In this document: positions 32,009 through 39,565 of the stretch, one piece after another | How positions within the stretch are numbered: position 1 is the stretch's first letter | How the letters are laid out: each line of letters starts with the position of its first letter | NCBI RefSeq assembly: GCF_029968015.1 | Contig: NZ_JASCIS010000003.1 | Coordinates: 124,001-188,000 of the forward strand | DNA length: 64,000 nucleotides | Source of the DNA: Streptomyces luteolus | Lineage (GTDB): Bacteria > Actinomycetota > Actinomycetes > Streptomycetales > Streptomycetaceae | Direction of reading: 5' to 3' | Program-made: the position numbers and the translations under genes | The notes under the pieces: model-generated | What the model saw: only the letters and a program-made list of their open reading frames with translations | What the model was told of the DNA's origin: nothing | Databases searched by the model: none

Positions 32009-32992
32009 GTGAGCGCGTACGGAGGAAGTGGCCACGGCACGTGGCCGGGAGGACCGCAGGGGCAGTACCAGGGCCCTCAACAGCCCGGCCCCCACCGCGG
32101 ACAGCACCCCGGACAGCACCCCGGACCGCACCCCGCGCCCCATCCCGTACCGCGGCAGGCACCTCCACCCGGCTGGGGTCAGCAGCCGCCGTACCCGTAC
32201 GGCCGTCCGCCCCTGCCCGGACCGCCCCTGCCTCCGCCCCCGCCCACGCGCGGGCAGCGCTTCTGGCGCTGTGTCCGCAATCCGCTGCACGCCGCGCAGC
32301 GGGTGTTCCGCCCCTCGCGCCCCGACCGCGTCGAGGACCGCACCGTCGGCCGTCTGCAGCTGTGGCGCACGATTCTCGGGCTGGCCATCTGGCTGTGGAT
32401 GTCGATCGGCTACGGCATGCTCGACGGCGCCGAGGAGGCCGAGAAGACCCTCACCGAACGCGGCAATCAGAGCTGGCACAGCGCGCTGGTGCTGATCTGC
32501 ACGTTCACCGTGGTGTTCGGCGCGTTCGCGGCGAAGGCGCACGGGCAGCTTCGGCGACTGTATCTGCGACGCGCGCTGCGGCCATTGGGAGCGATCGTCG
32601 CCCTGGTGGCGTCCATGGCGACGTTTCCGCTGGCCGTCGCGCCGGACGCGGAGGGCTTCCGCGACCTGGTCGGCCTGCCCGGCAAGATCGTCATCGGCCT
32701 CGCCTGCCTGTGGTCGCTCGGCTTCGCGCTGTACGGGGTCGGCCTGTCGCTGGTGCATGTGTTCCGCACGGCCGACATCCACGAGTTCATGCCTCCCGTG
32801 CTCGCCACCCTGCTCGTCTGGGAGATGGCCCTGCTCGACGTCGTCAACGGCGCGTACGCCGACGTACCCGGCCCGGTCCGCACCCTGTTCATCCTCGGTG
32901 CGCCCCTGACTGTGACCACCCTGTCCTGCTGGGAGGCATACCGCCTCCGCCGCCACCACGGCCTGAGCCTGCGCGCCGCGCTGCGCCCCTGA
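32009..32992 (+). CDS. Multi-pass membrane protein with Pro-rich N terminus
   Basis: A 327-residue protein. The first 95 residues are Gln/Pro/His/Gly-rich (HPGQHPGPHPAPHPVPRQAP), the rest has about seven hydrophobic helices (LWRTILGLAIWLWMSIGYGM, ALVLICTFTVVFGAFAA and others). No known family is recognised; it is typical of Streptomyces proteins of unknown function. The GTG at 32009 follows GGGGGAA. The following GNAT gene begins 11 bp after the stop, so they are likely co-transcribed. Confidence 0.75.
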   Translation: MSAYGGSGHGTWPGGPQGQYQGPQQPGPHRGQHPGQHPGPHPAPHPVPRQAPPPGWGQQPPYPYGRPPLPGPPLPPPPPTRGQRFWRCVRNPLHAAQRVFRPSRPDRVEDRTVGRLQLWRTILGLAIWLWMSIGYGMLDGAEEAEKTLTERGNQSWHSALVLICTFTVVFGAFAAKAHGQLRRLYLRRALRPLGAIVALVASMATFPLAVAPDAEGFRDLVGLPGKIVIGLACLWSLGFALYGVGLSLVHVFRTADIHEFMPPVLATLLVWEMALLDVVNGAYADVPGPVRTLFILGAPLTVTTLSCWEAYRLRRHHGLSLRAALRP

Positions 32993-33003
32993 AGGGAACC
33001 CTG

Positions 33004-33516
33004 ATGTCGACCACTGCACTCCGTCTGGAGCAGATCACCGAGGCCAACCTCGACGCGGCACTCGGCATTCAAGTGCGCCCGGATCAGGCGCACTTGGTCG
33101 CCCCGGTCGTGAAGTCCCTCGCCGAGGCGTACGTACACCCCGAGATCGCCTGGCCGCGGCTCATCGTCGACGGGGGCAGGCCCGTCGGCTTCCTGATGGG
33201 GTTCTTCGACGCCGACTTCGCGGCGGGCGGCTCCTCCGTCGACGGTGACCACCGCGCGGCGGGCCTCCCCCGCCCCGACCTGCGCTCCGGACTGTGGCGG
33301 CTGAACATCTCGGCGTCCGAACAGGGCCGCGGATACGGCAGTTTCGCGGTACGGTCCGTCTCCGACGAGATCCGCAGGCGCGGCGGCGATCGGCTGACCG
33401 TGACCTGGCATCCCGGCGAGGACGGTCCCGAGGAGTTCTACCTGAAGCTGGGTTTCCGGCGGACGGGTGAGTTCAGCGGGGATCAGGTGGTGGGCGAGTG
33501 CGCGCTGTCGGCGTAG
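33004..33516 (+). CDS. GNAT acetyltransferase (BltD/spermine-acetyltransferase-like)
   Basis: A 170-residue GNAT: LRLEQITEANLDAALGIQVR, then GRPVGFLMGFFD, the acetyl-CoA segment EQGRGYGSFAVRSV and YLKLGFRRTGEF. The layout resembles polyamine acetyltransferases of the BltD/PaiA type, but the substrate is only inferred. ATG 33004 follows GAAGGGAA. Second gene after the membrane protein. Confidence 0.85.
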   Translation: MSTTALRLEQITEANLDAALGIQVRPDQAHLVAPVVKSLAEAYVHPEIAWPRLIVDGGRPVGFLMGFFDADFAAGGSSVDGDHRAAGLPRPDLRSGLWRLNISASEQGRGYGSFAVRSVSDEIRRRGGDRLTVTWHPGEDGPEEFYLKLGFRRTGEFSGDQVVGECALSA

Positions 33517-33521
33517 CGCAG

Positions 33522-33543
33522 GCCGCGCCCCCACGGGCGCGGC
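33522..33543. terminator. Hairpin terminator
   Basis: GCCGCGCCC (33522-33530), loop CCAC, GGGCGCGGC (33535-33543), between converging genes. Confidence 0.75.
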
Positions 33544-33552
33544 GTGGGCGGG

Positions 33553-34056
33553 TCAGGAGCCGGTGGCGCCGTCCGTGAGCTCGCGCAGGATGTCGAGGTG
33601 GCCGTTGTGCCGCGAGGTCTCCTCGATGAGGTGCATCAGGATCCAGCCGAGGGTCACGTGCGTGCCGCCCCGTACCGGATTCTTCGCGAGGTCCCGCAGG
33701 TCGTGGGCGGCGACCAGCTCACGGAAGCGGGCGCTCTGCTCCTCGTACTCCTCGACGAGCCGCGCCAGCGGGAGTTCGGCGCCGATGCGCATCTCCCGGT
33801 CGGGGTCCTCGTCGGTCCAGGGCCCGCGGTCGGCCTCCCCGAGGAAGACCACGTCCAGCCACCAGTGCTCCACCCACCGCAGATGGCTGAGCACCCCGCC
33901 GGGCGTCATCAGCGGCGACCCGGGCAGCGGCGCGTTGCCGGACTCTTCGTCGGAGAGTCCGGCGCACTTGGCGACGGCGGTGGCGCGGGCGTAGTCGAGG
34001 AAGGTGCTCAGCATGGTGCGCTCGTCCCAGCCGGACGGCATATCTGTACGTGGCAT
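33553..34056 (-). CDS. DinB family protein (DUF664)
   Basis: A 167-residue DinB/YfiT-like four-helix protein: MLSTFLDYARATAVAKCAGL, then GGVLSHLRWVEHWWLDVVFL and LGWILMHLIEETSRHNGHLD, giving the three metal-binding His (SHL and HLIEETSRHNGH). Role is uncertain; relatives are thiol-dependent metalloenzymes. The ATG at 34056 (MPRTDMPSGWDE) is used. It converges on the GNAT gene across the hairpin. Confidence 0.87.
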   Translation of the reverse strand: MPRTDMPSGWDERTMLSTFLDYARATAVAKCAGLSDEESGNAPLPGSPLMTPGGVLSHLRWVEHWWLDVVFLGEADRGPWTDEDPDREMRIGAELPLARLVEEYEEQSARFRELVAAHDLRDLAKNPVRGGTHVTLGWILMHLIEETSRHNGHLDILRELTDGATGS

Positions 34057-34149
34057 GCCCGGATGATGGCACGTACGCACGAGGAGCGAAACTCAATTAC
34101 GGGCGGGCGGACGGGACTTGGACCTCACGCCCCGCGACCGCCCGCGCGC

Positions 34150-35019
34150 TCACCCCCGGCCCAGCTCCTGGACCTCGCCGTACGACATGACCCGGGCGCC
34201 GACCGGCAGACCCCCGTCGCGTACCGCTCGCGCCGTGTCCAGGGCCGCCGTGAGGGCGGTGCGGTAGAGCAGCGAGCCGAGGCTGACGCGACGGACCCCG
34301 AGCGCGGCGAGTTCGCGGAGCGTGGGGCCGGCGGGGGCGGCGAGGACGTTCAGCGGGGTGCGCAGGACGGCCGTCAGGGCGGCGATGGCGTCGGGGTCGG
34401 AGAGGCCGGGCGCGAACACCCCGTCGGCGCCCGCCTGTTCGTAGCGGGCGAGGCGGGACGCGGTGGCGGCGTGGTCGCGGTTCAGCCAGTGGGTGTCGGT
34501 GCGCGCGTTCACGAACAGGTCCGGCACGGCCTGCTTGACCGCCGCGATCTTCGCAGCGTGCAGCTCGACCGGGGCGAGCGTGCCGTCGGGGCGGCCGTCC
34601 TCCAGGTTGATGCCGACGGCGCCCGCGTCCGCCAACTGCCTTGCGTACGCGGCAACTTGAGCGGGACCGTCGCTGAATCCGCCCTCCGCGTCGACGCTGA
34701 GGAGCACGCCTCCTGGGCCTTCGCCGACTCTGCGGGCGAGCGCCAGCGTCGCTTCGGCGGTCGCGGCCGCGCCGTCCGGCACGCCGAGGCCCGCGGCCAC
34801 TCCCAGGCTGGTGGTGCCGACGGCCTCGAAGCCGGCTGCCGCGAGGGCCGCCGCCGAGGCGTGGTCCCAGGCGTTCGGCAGCAGCAGCGGCTCATCCCCG
34901 TGGTGCAGCCGGGCGAAACGGTCCCGGGCCGCAGTGGTCTCGGCCGCAGCGGTCTCGGCCGTAGCGGTCACTGCCGTAGCCGTCACTGCTGTAGCGGTCT
35001 CATCCCTTTCGTACGTCAT
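34150..35019 (-). CDS. Isocitrate lyase/PEP mutase family enzyme
   Basis: A 289-residue TIM-barrel protein: LLPNAWDHASAAALAAAGFE, TTSLGVAAGLGVPDG, metal-binding LLSVDAEGGFSD, GINLEDGRPDG and VNARTDTHWL. This is the PEP mutase/oxaloacetate hydrolase branch that cleaves or rearranges 2-oxo acids; substrate unknown. The first 30 residues are a Thr/Ala repeat (TATAVTATAETAAAETTAA) encoded by short tandem repeats at 34925-34995. Divergent from an HTH regulator with nested palindromes between, so that gene probably controls it. Confidence 0.85.
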   Translation of the reverse strand: MTYERDETATAVTATAVTATAETAAAETTAARDRFARLHHGDEPLLLPNAWDHASAAALAAAGFEAVGTTSLGVAAGLGVPDGAAATAEATLALARRVGEGPGGVLLSVDAEGGFSDGPAQVAAYARQLADAGAVGINLEDGRPDGTLAPVELHAAKIAAVKQAVPDLFVNARTDTHWLNRDHAATASRLARYEQAGADGVFAPGLSDPDAIAALTAVLRTPLNVLAAPAGPTLRELAALGVRRVSLGSLLYRTALTAALDTARAVRDGGLPVGARVMSYGEVQELGRG

Positions 35020-35079
35020 GGTCCTGACGCTAGGCGCGCGACAGTTCGGCGCGGGCCGAACCGTGGTTGCGGGACCATG
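35017..35079. promoter_or_regulatory. Nested palindromes in a divergent promoter
   Basis: Inner: GTTCGGC-GCGG-GCCGAAC at 35044-35061. Outer: CATGGTCC (35017-35024) and its exact complement GGACCATG (35072-35079), each next to one start codon. These are probable binding sites for the ArsR-like regulator at 35085. Confidence 0.6.
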
Positions 35080-35084
35080 GCGGT

Positions 35085-35774
35085 ATGTCGTCCCTCGCCG
35101 ATACCGCCCGGCTCCTCGCCGACCCCACCCGGGCCGCCTTCTGCCAGGCCCTGCTCGACGGCCGCGCCTGGACCGCGGGCGAGCTCGCGCGCCACGCCGA
35201 CGTGCGGCCGTCCACGGCGAGCGAGCAGCTCTCGCGGCTCGTCAAGGGCGGACTGCTCACCGAGGAGCGCCAGGGCCGCCACCGGTACGTGCGGCTCGCG
35301 GGCCCCGAGGCCGCCGCGCTGATCGAGGCCCTCGCCTCGTACGCCCCGGACACCCCGCGTCCGCGCAACCTGCACCAGTCGGTGCGCCTCGGCGCCGAGG
35401 CCAGGGCCCGGACCTGCTACGACCATCTCGCCGGGCAGTTGGGCGTGGCCCTGGCCGACGCGATGATCGCCCGGAACCTGGTCGCCGACGACGCCGGGCT
35501 CGCCGTCACGCCCGAGGGCCGCGCCTGGCTGGCCGAGTCTCTGCACTACGAGCACCCCAGGGGCAGCCGCCGTCCCCTGGTCCGCGGCTGCCTCGACTGG
35601 ACGGAACGCCGCCCCCACCTGGCGGGCGCCCTGGGCGCCGCGTTGTGCGCAGCCGCGCTCGATCGGTCCTGGGTACGGCGGGTGGGCTCGGGCCGGGCGG
35701 TACGGGTGACGGAGGCGGGGCGCGAGGCGTTCGGGGAGCTGCTCGGGGTCGTGGTCGAGCCGGTCGCTCCGTGA
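35085..35774 (+). CDS. ArsR-like winged-helix transcriptional regulator
   Basis: A 229-residue regulator: N-terminal winged helix (LADTARLLADPTRAAFCQAL, GELARHADVRPSTASEQLSR, GLLTEERQGRHRYVRLAGPE). The longer C-terminal region ends with a second, HTH-like helical part (GSGRAVRVTEAGREAFGELL). This two-part layout is common in actinomycete ArsR proteins that control a neighbouring enzyme. ATG 35085 is used. Divergent from the PEP mutase-like gene, the likely target. Confidence 0.87.
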   Translation: MSSLADTARLLADPTRAAFCQALLDGRAWTAGELARHADVRPSTASEQLSRLVKGGLLTEERQGRHRYVRLAGPEAAALIEALASYAPDTPRPRNLHQSVRLGAEARARTCYDHLAGQLGVALADAMIARNLVADDAGLAVTPEGRAWLAESLHYEHPRGSRRPLVRGCLDWTERRPHLAGALGAALCAAALDRSWVRRVGSGRAVRVTEAGREAFGELLGVVVEPVAP

Positions 35775-35880
35775 CCTGTAGCGGCCTTCGGTTCACTCCT
35801 TGACCTCAAGTGGCCTTCAGCTCGCTCCGTGACCTCCAGTGGCCGTCAGTTCACTCCTTGACCTCAAGTGCCCTTGAGTT
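35773..35880 (+). repeat. 29-bp tandem repeat, about 3.7 copies
   Basis: Units begin at 35773, 35802, 35831 and 35860, each starting GACCT and containing GTGGCC-TTCAG or close variants, ending in CTCC(T/G)T. The last copy merges into the SoxR-like promoter, so the -35 and left operator half (TTGACCTCAAG) are repeated at 35800 and 35858. Confidence 0.88.
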
Positions 35881-35888
35881 TCTAGCGT
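35858..35888 (+). promoter_or_regulatory. SoxR-like promoter of the NmrA-type reductase gene
   Basis: TTGACC (-35, 35858-35863), spacer of exactly 19 bp, TAGCGT (-10, 35883-35888). The spacer is centred on CTCAAG-TGCC-CTTGAG (35863-35878), the SoxR-box pattern. Over-long spacers with a central palindrome are the signature of MerR-family activators. No soxR gene is in the window, so it would act from elsewhere. Confidence 0.72.
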
Positions 35889-35944
35889 TGCGTGGAGTCG
35901 ACCACCGGACGACGTCGATCGCCCGACAACGAGGGGACGCACGC

Positions 35945-36781
35945 ATGTTGCTCGTGACCGGAGCCACCGGGAACATCGGCCGGGCGCTGCTCGGGGAGGT
36001 GCGCGCACGAGGGGCGGGGTGGCCGGTGCGCGGGCTCACGCGGGACGCCGCGCGGGCCGCGTTTCCCGCCGGAGTTGAGGCCGTCGAGGGCGATCTGGCG
36101 GAGCCGGAGTCGGTGAAGCGCGCTCTGGACGGGGTGCGTTCGCTGTTCCTCCTGTCCCGGCTCGGGCCGGACGCGGAGATCCTCACGGCGGCGCGTGCGG
36201 CCGGGGTGGAGCACGTGGTGCTCGTCTCGTCCATCACCGCCCTGACCCATCCGCACCTGGGTCCGGCCCGCGAGAACCTGCGGGTCGAGCGGCTGGTCAA
36301 GGACAGCGGCCTGGCCTGGACGATTCTGCGGCCGACCCAGTTCGCCTCGAACTCCCTGATGTGGGCGGAGGCCATCCGCGCCGGTGAGACGGTCCGCGCG
36401 CCGTACGCGGACACCGGGCTGCCGACGATCCACCCCGCGGACATCGCGTCCGTGGCGCGCGTGGCGCTGACCGAGCCCGGCCACCGGGGCCGGACGTACG
36501 CCCTGACCGGGCCGAAGCCGGTGAGCGCCCGCCATCAGGTCGAGGCCGTCGCGGCGGCCGTCGGACGGGACGTGCCGTTCGCCGAGATCAGCCGGCAGGA
36601 GGCGTACGCGCAGATGGTCGCGGTTTTCGGGGACGAGGCGGCGGACGCGGTACTCGACGTCACGGGCGGCGACGTGAACGACGAACTCCTCGCGGTGCGC
36701 GACACGGTGGCCCGGATCACCGGGGTCCCCGCCAGGCCGTTCCGGCAGTGGGCAACGGAGAACGCGGGGCTGTTCCGATGA
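35945..36781 (+). CDS. NmrA-type NAD(P)-binding oxidoreductase/quinone reductase-like
   Basis: A 278-residue atypical short-chain reductase: MLLVTGATGNIGRALLGEVR is the dinucleotide fold, followed by GVRSLFLLSRLGPDAEILTA, GVEHVVLVSSITALTHP, AWTILRPTQFASNSLMW and PTIHPADIASVARVALT. Related proteins reduce quinones or sense NADP. The ATG at 35945 follows GAGGGGAC. The SoxR-like promoter upstream suggests induction by redox-cycling compounds, fitting a quinone-handling role; this is inference. Confidence 0.85.
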   Translation: MLLVTGATGNIGRALLGEVRARGAGWPVRGLTRDAARAAFPAGVEAVEGDLAEPESVKRALDGVRSLFLLSRLGPDAEILTAARAAGVEHVVLVSSITALTHPHLGPARENLRVERLVKDSGLAWTILRPTQFASNSLMWAEAIRAGETVRAPYADTGLPTIHPADIASVARVALTEPGHRGRTYALTGPKPVSARHQVEAVAAAVGRDVPFAEISRQEAYAQMVAVFGDEAADAVLDVTGGDVNDELLAVRDTVARITGVPARPFRQWATENAGLFR

Positions 36782-36838
36782 ACCCGCCGCTCTACCGCTG
36801 AACCCGCCGCCCTACCGCTGAACCCGCCGCTCCGCCCT
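36779..36838 (+). repeat. 20-bp tandem repeat (TGAACCCGCCGCTCTACCGC), 3 copies
   Basis: Exact 20-bp spacing at 36779, 36799 and 36819. The TGA of the first copy is the stop codon of the NmrA-type gene; a fourth partial TGAACCCCG follows. Confidence 0.9.
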
Positions 36839-37355
36839 TGAACCCCGCGGTGGCAGAGAAGGTTCCGGCCCGGGGTTCAACGCATTCAACGGATCACCGC
36901 CGCGACCGACGCTCCGTCCGCGATCTTCCGGGGCACCATCCGAGTGACCCATTCGCAGCGGTCCGTCGAGCCTCCCGGCCACCGCAACGACCCCGGCGCC
37001 CGACCGTCTCCCCCTCCCCGGGCGGCGCCGGGGTCTCCCCCTCGTACGCCAACTCCGCCATCCCGCATGCCAGTTGACCCGCGAGGAGACCGGCCCTGAA
37101 TGCTCCCACCCGGCGCGCGCTCCTGCGCCTGGCGCTCGCCGCCGCCACGGCCCGAGCTGTGATGGCGCTACCCCGGCCCGCCGAGCGGTCCCGCACCGAA
37201 CCCTCGTGCCTCGCCGACGCGTTGACCGCTCCCCACCCACGGCTGCCCCAGGCGGAATAGCCCCCGCCACCGCCGGGGTACGCGAGCGCTGGGGGACGCG
37301 TATCACCTCGTACTGCACGATCACGAACTCGGCCACGAGCCTGGCCGAAACCCCT
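36839..37355. other. Gene-poor stretch with possible signal-peptide remnant
   Basis: No convincing intact gene. From 37096, after GCGAGGAGAC, a 55-codon frame reads NAPTRRALLRLALAAATARA, like a truncated Tat-type signal peptide, but it begins with CTG and stops at 37260. A GC-rich hairpin (CCCCGGGCGGCGCCGGGG) lies near 37010 between two copies of GTCTCCCCCTC. It is probably decayed sequence. Confidence 0.4.
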
Positions 37356-37388
37356 CGGGCCCCCGGACCGCAGAGGTCCAGGGGCCCG
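37356..37388 (-). terminator. Terminator after the TMEM165-like gene
   Basis: CGGGCCCCCGGACC (37356-37369) pairs with GGTCCAGGGGCCCG (37375-37388) with one mismatch; loop GCAGA. Located 28 bp past the stop of the leftward gene. Confidence 0.75.
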
Positions 37389-37415
37389 TACGTACAACAG
37401 GGCTGACGTGGGCGC

Positions 37416-37997
37416 TCAGCCGGTGAATGCCTCCACCAGGGTCCAGATCGCGAGGCCCGCCATGCAGGCCGCGCCGATGCGCTGCACCGTCTTCAGCGGG
37501 ACGCGCTGGGCGATGAACTTGCCGACGAGCAGGGCCAGGGCCGAGACGGACATCAGCGCGGCGGCGGAGCCGATGGCCGTGGGGAGCCAGCCGTTGGTGG
37601 CGGCGAGGTTGGCGGTGGTGATCTGGGTCAGGTCGCCCCACTCGCTGATGAAGACCGCCATGAAGGCCGTGGTGTAGACGGGCCAGAAGCCGGTGACGGT
37701 GCGGGCCGCGCCGTCCTCGTCCTCGTCGTCGCCGCTGCGCAGCAGCACGAACGCGCCGAAGGCGAACAGGGCCGCCGAGACGAGTTTGACCACCATGGCC
37801 GGCAGCAGGCCGAGGAGGCTTCCGGCGCCCACGGCGATGGCGACGTGCACGACGAACGCGGTGGACGTGCCGAACCAGACGTACAGGGGCCGCATGCGGG
37901 TGCCCATGGCGAGCGACGCGAACATGGTCTTGTCGGGGAGTTCGGCGAGGAAGATCAGCCCGAAGGCGGTGAGGATCGCCAGGGGGTCGAGTGTCAT
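37416..37997 (-). CDS. TMEM165/GDT1 family (UPF0016) cation transporter
   Basis: A 193-residue membrane protein with six helices in two repeats. Each repeat carries the family motif: AELPDKTMFASLAMG (E-x-P/G-D-K-T) near residue 20 and ISEWGDLTQITTANLAA in the second half, separated by an acidic loop (SGDDEDEDGAA). Family members export Mn2+ or exchange Ca2+/Mn2+. The second motif has Leu in place of the usual Lys. The ATG at 37997 follows the leader; the longer in-frame upstream sequence overlaps the riboswitch. Expression is probably manganese-controlled through that element. Confidence 0.92.
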   Translation of the reverse strand: MTLDPLAILTAFGLIFLAELPDKTMFASLAMGTRMRPLYVWFGTSTAFVVHVAIAVGAGSLLGLLPAMVVKLVSAALFAFGAFVLLRSGDDEDEDGAARTVTGFWPVYTTAFMAVFISEWGDLTQITTANLAATNGWLPTAIGSAAALMSVSALALLVGKFIAQRVPLKTVQRIGAACMAGLAIWTLVEAFTG

Positions 37998-38025
37998 CTC
38001 TGGCACGGGTGCTTTCTGCTGGGGC

Positions 38026-38084
38026 CGGGCCGAAGGACTCGTACGGCACCCGGGCGGGCGACGGGGAGAACCCTTTCGGCCCGG
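38026..38084 (-). promoter_or_regulatory. Long leader hairpin near the TMEM165 ribosome site
   Basis: CGGGCCGAAGG (38026-38036) is complementary to the segment at 38072-38083, with one bulged base. It lies between the riboswitch aptamer and the start codon and may be part of the expression platform. Confidence 0.4.
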
Positions 38085-38096
38085 CACGACGGATCC

Positions 38097-38116
38097 GCCC
38101 GCACGGTGGTGCGGGC
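38097..38116 (-). terminator. Riboswitch expression-platform hairpin
   Basis: GCCCGCAC (38097-38104), loop GGTG, GTGCGGGC (38109-38116): a perfect 8-bp stem just downstream of the aptamer on the leftward transcript. It may act as attenuator or as a stem alternating with the aptamer's 3' side, where GCCCGCACC also occurs. Confidence 0.5.
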
Positions 38117-38128
38117 AGGGTCATGCCT

Positions 38129-38240
38129 GGCCGAAGGTCTCGTCCGCCCCCGCACTCGGTGCGGGCGGCCCGGTGGCCGGGGCGTCCTCGGACGTCCAGT
38201 GTGTCGACCAGCGGTTCTCGGGACTACTCCCCTTCGCGAA
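38129..38240 (-). promoter_or_regulatory. yybP-ykoY (Mn2+-sensing) riboswitch aptamer
   Basis: On the minus strand the leader contains GAAGGGGAGTAGTCCCGAGA (5' loop, plus-strand 38217-38236). It then has a hairpin arm CTGGTCGACACACTGG, a GC-rich variable stem, and the 3' conserved loop GACGAGACCTTCGGCC (about 38130-38145). The two conserved internal loops, GGGGAGUAG and GAGACC-UUC, are the yybP-ykoY consensus. They form a four-way or three-way junction that binds Mn2+. It lies some 130 bp before the TMEM165/GDT1 start, the usual gene class for this riboswitch. Confidence 0.85.
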
Positions 38241-38297
38241 CACCCATGCTACACATCCGCCGCGGAAGCTCCTCCGGGGCCCCGGCATCCGTGCAGG

Positions 38298-38768
38298 TCA
38301 GGGGTGCATTCGGGCGCCCTTGAGGACTTTGTCGACCGCGTTCTTCGGCCCGTACACGGCGATCCCCACCACGTCGAGGTCATCCTTCGGGACGGCCCGG
38401 ACGGCGGCGCGGTTGTCCCGGTCGTTGCCGGTGGCGAAGAGGTCGGACGTGAAGACGGACCGGGGCAGCGAGCGGGACAGGGCGCGGCCGTGCGCGGCGG
38501 TCAGCGTCTCCTTGCCGCCCTCGAAGACCAGGACGGGCTGGCGGAACATCGGCAGGTACGGGGTGCCGTCGGCGTCGGCGCAGGGCTCGCCGATCACCTC
38601 GGGCGCCTCGGTGCCGAGCCCGCTGACCAGGAACGCGGTCACGTTGAGCCGTTGCCAGGGCTCCAGGTCCTCGCGCAGGAGCACGGCGATCTTGGAGTCG
38701 AAGCGGACGGGGGCGGCGGCCTCGGAAGCGGGCTGTGGGGCGGGTGCGGGGGTGTGCTCGGTCGTCAT
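38298..38768 (-). CDS. DUF2000 family protein
   Basis: A 156-residue protein: after 20 Pro/Ala residues, RFDSKIAVLLREDLEPWQRL, then NVTAFLVSGLG and QPVLVFEGGKETLTAAHGRA, the DUF2000 pattern. The function is unknown; structures resemble peptidyl-tRNA hydrolase 2-like folds. ATG at 38768. It is divergent from the broken AraC regulator 50 bp away, a pairing that suggests past control by it. Confidence 0.82.
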   Translation of the reverse strand: MTTEHTPAPAPQPASEAAAPVRFDSKIAVLLREDLEPWQRLNVTAFLVSGLGTEAPEVIGEPCADADGTPYLPMFRQPVLVFEGGKETLTAAHGRALSRSLPRSVFTSDLFATGNDRDNRAAVRAVPKDDLDVVGIAVYGPKNAVDKVLKGARMHP

Positions 38769-38817
38769 GGTCCGATCCTGCCGACCTGGCCCTTCGGGCA
38801 TCTTGTACGTTCTTTGC

Positions 38818-38880
38818 ATGGAGGCCGGTGCGATGGGCATGGAGGCCGGTGAGAGCGGCATGGAGGCCGGTGCGAGCGGG
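38818..38880 (+). repeat. 21-bp tandem repeat, 3 copies, each with an ATG
   Basis: Units at 38818, 38839 and 38860, core ATGGAGGCCGGTGCGAGCGG. All are in the AraC frame, giving MEAGAMG, MEAGESG and MEAGASG, so three consecutive in-frame start codons exist. Confidence 0.92.
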
Positions 38881-39565
38881 GCCGCGGCGTCGCAGGGGCA
38901 GCGGGTGGCAGCGTGGCGCCCGCGGGTGCCCGGGGTCGTGGAGGTCTTCCACGCGCGGTTCCTGGAGCACGCGTACCCGATGCATGTGCACGACGTGTGG
39001 ACTCTGCTGATCGTCGACGACGGCGCGGTCCGCTACGACCTGGACCGGCGCAAGCACGGCACCCCGCACGACCGCGTGACACTGCTACCCCCGCACGTTC
39101 CGCACAACGGCTCGCCCGCGACCGTGCACGGCTTCCGCAAACGCGTGCTCTACCCGTGTGCACCTGCCCCACCTCGGGGAGCGGCTGCGCGCGCACCTGT
39201 GTCCCCGGCTCGCCGACCGGCCGCCGCAGGGCGACCCCGGGGTCGCCGCCGAGCTGCGGGAGCTCCTGGACGCGCGGGTGCCGGAGGGGCTGAGGCTGGA
39301 CGAGGCCGCGGGTCTGCTGCATGCCCATCCGGCGCATCTGGTACGGGCGTTCACCGCGGCGTACGGCATCGCCCCGCACCAGTATCTGACGTCCCGCAGG
39401 CTCGACCGGGCCAGGCGGCTGCTGCTCGACGGCCTGCGCCCGGCGGAGGTGGCGGCCGAGGCGGGGTTCTACGACCAGTCGCATCTGAACCGGCACTTCA
39501 AGCGCCTCATGGGCACGACCCCGGGCAGTTACGTCAGGAGCGCCCCCGCGACCGCTCCGTCATGA
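38818..39565 (+). pseudogene. AraC family regulator, interdomain deletion with frameshift
   Basis: The first frame gives an AraC cupin domain (FLEHAYPMHVHDVWTLLIVD, DRVTLLPPHVPHNGSPATVH, GFRKRVLY) and then becomes Ala/Arg/Pro noise. From about 39158 a second frame gives HLPHLGERLRAHL, then the two HTH motifs of the DNA-binding domain (LRLDEAAGLLHAHPAHLVRA and PAEVAAEAGFYDQSHLNRHF) and KRLMGTTPGSYV. About 40-45 residues of linker are missing at the junction. The order is native, so this is one gene with an out-of-frame deletion. Its stop overlaps the converging GNAT gene by 6 bp. Confidence 0.8.

Noticed and set aside
37096..37260. A secreted 55-residue protein with Tat-like signal
   Set aside because: No ATG, GTG or TTG start, and the sequence after the putative signal is Pro/Arg-rich and stops early. 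Recorded only as a possible remnant.
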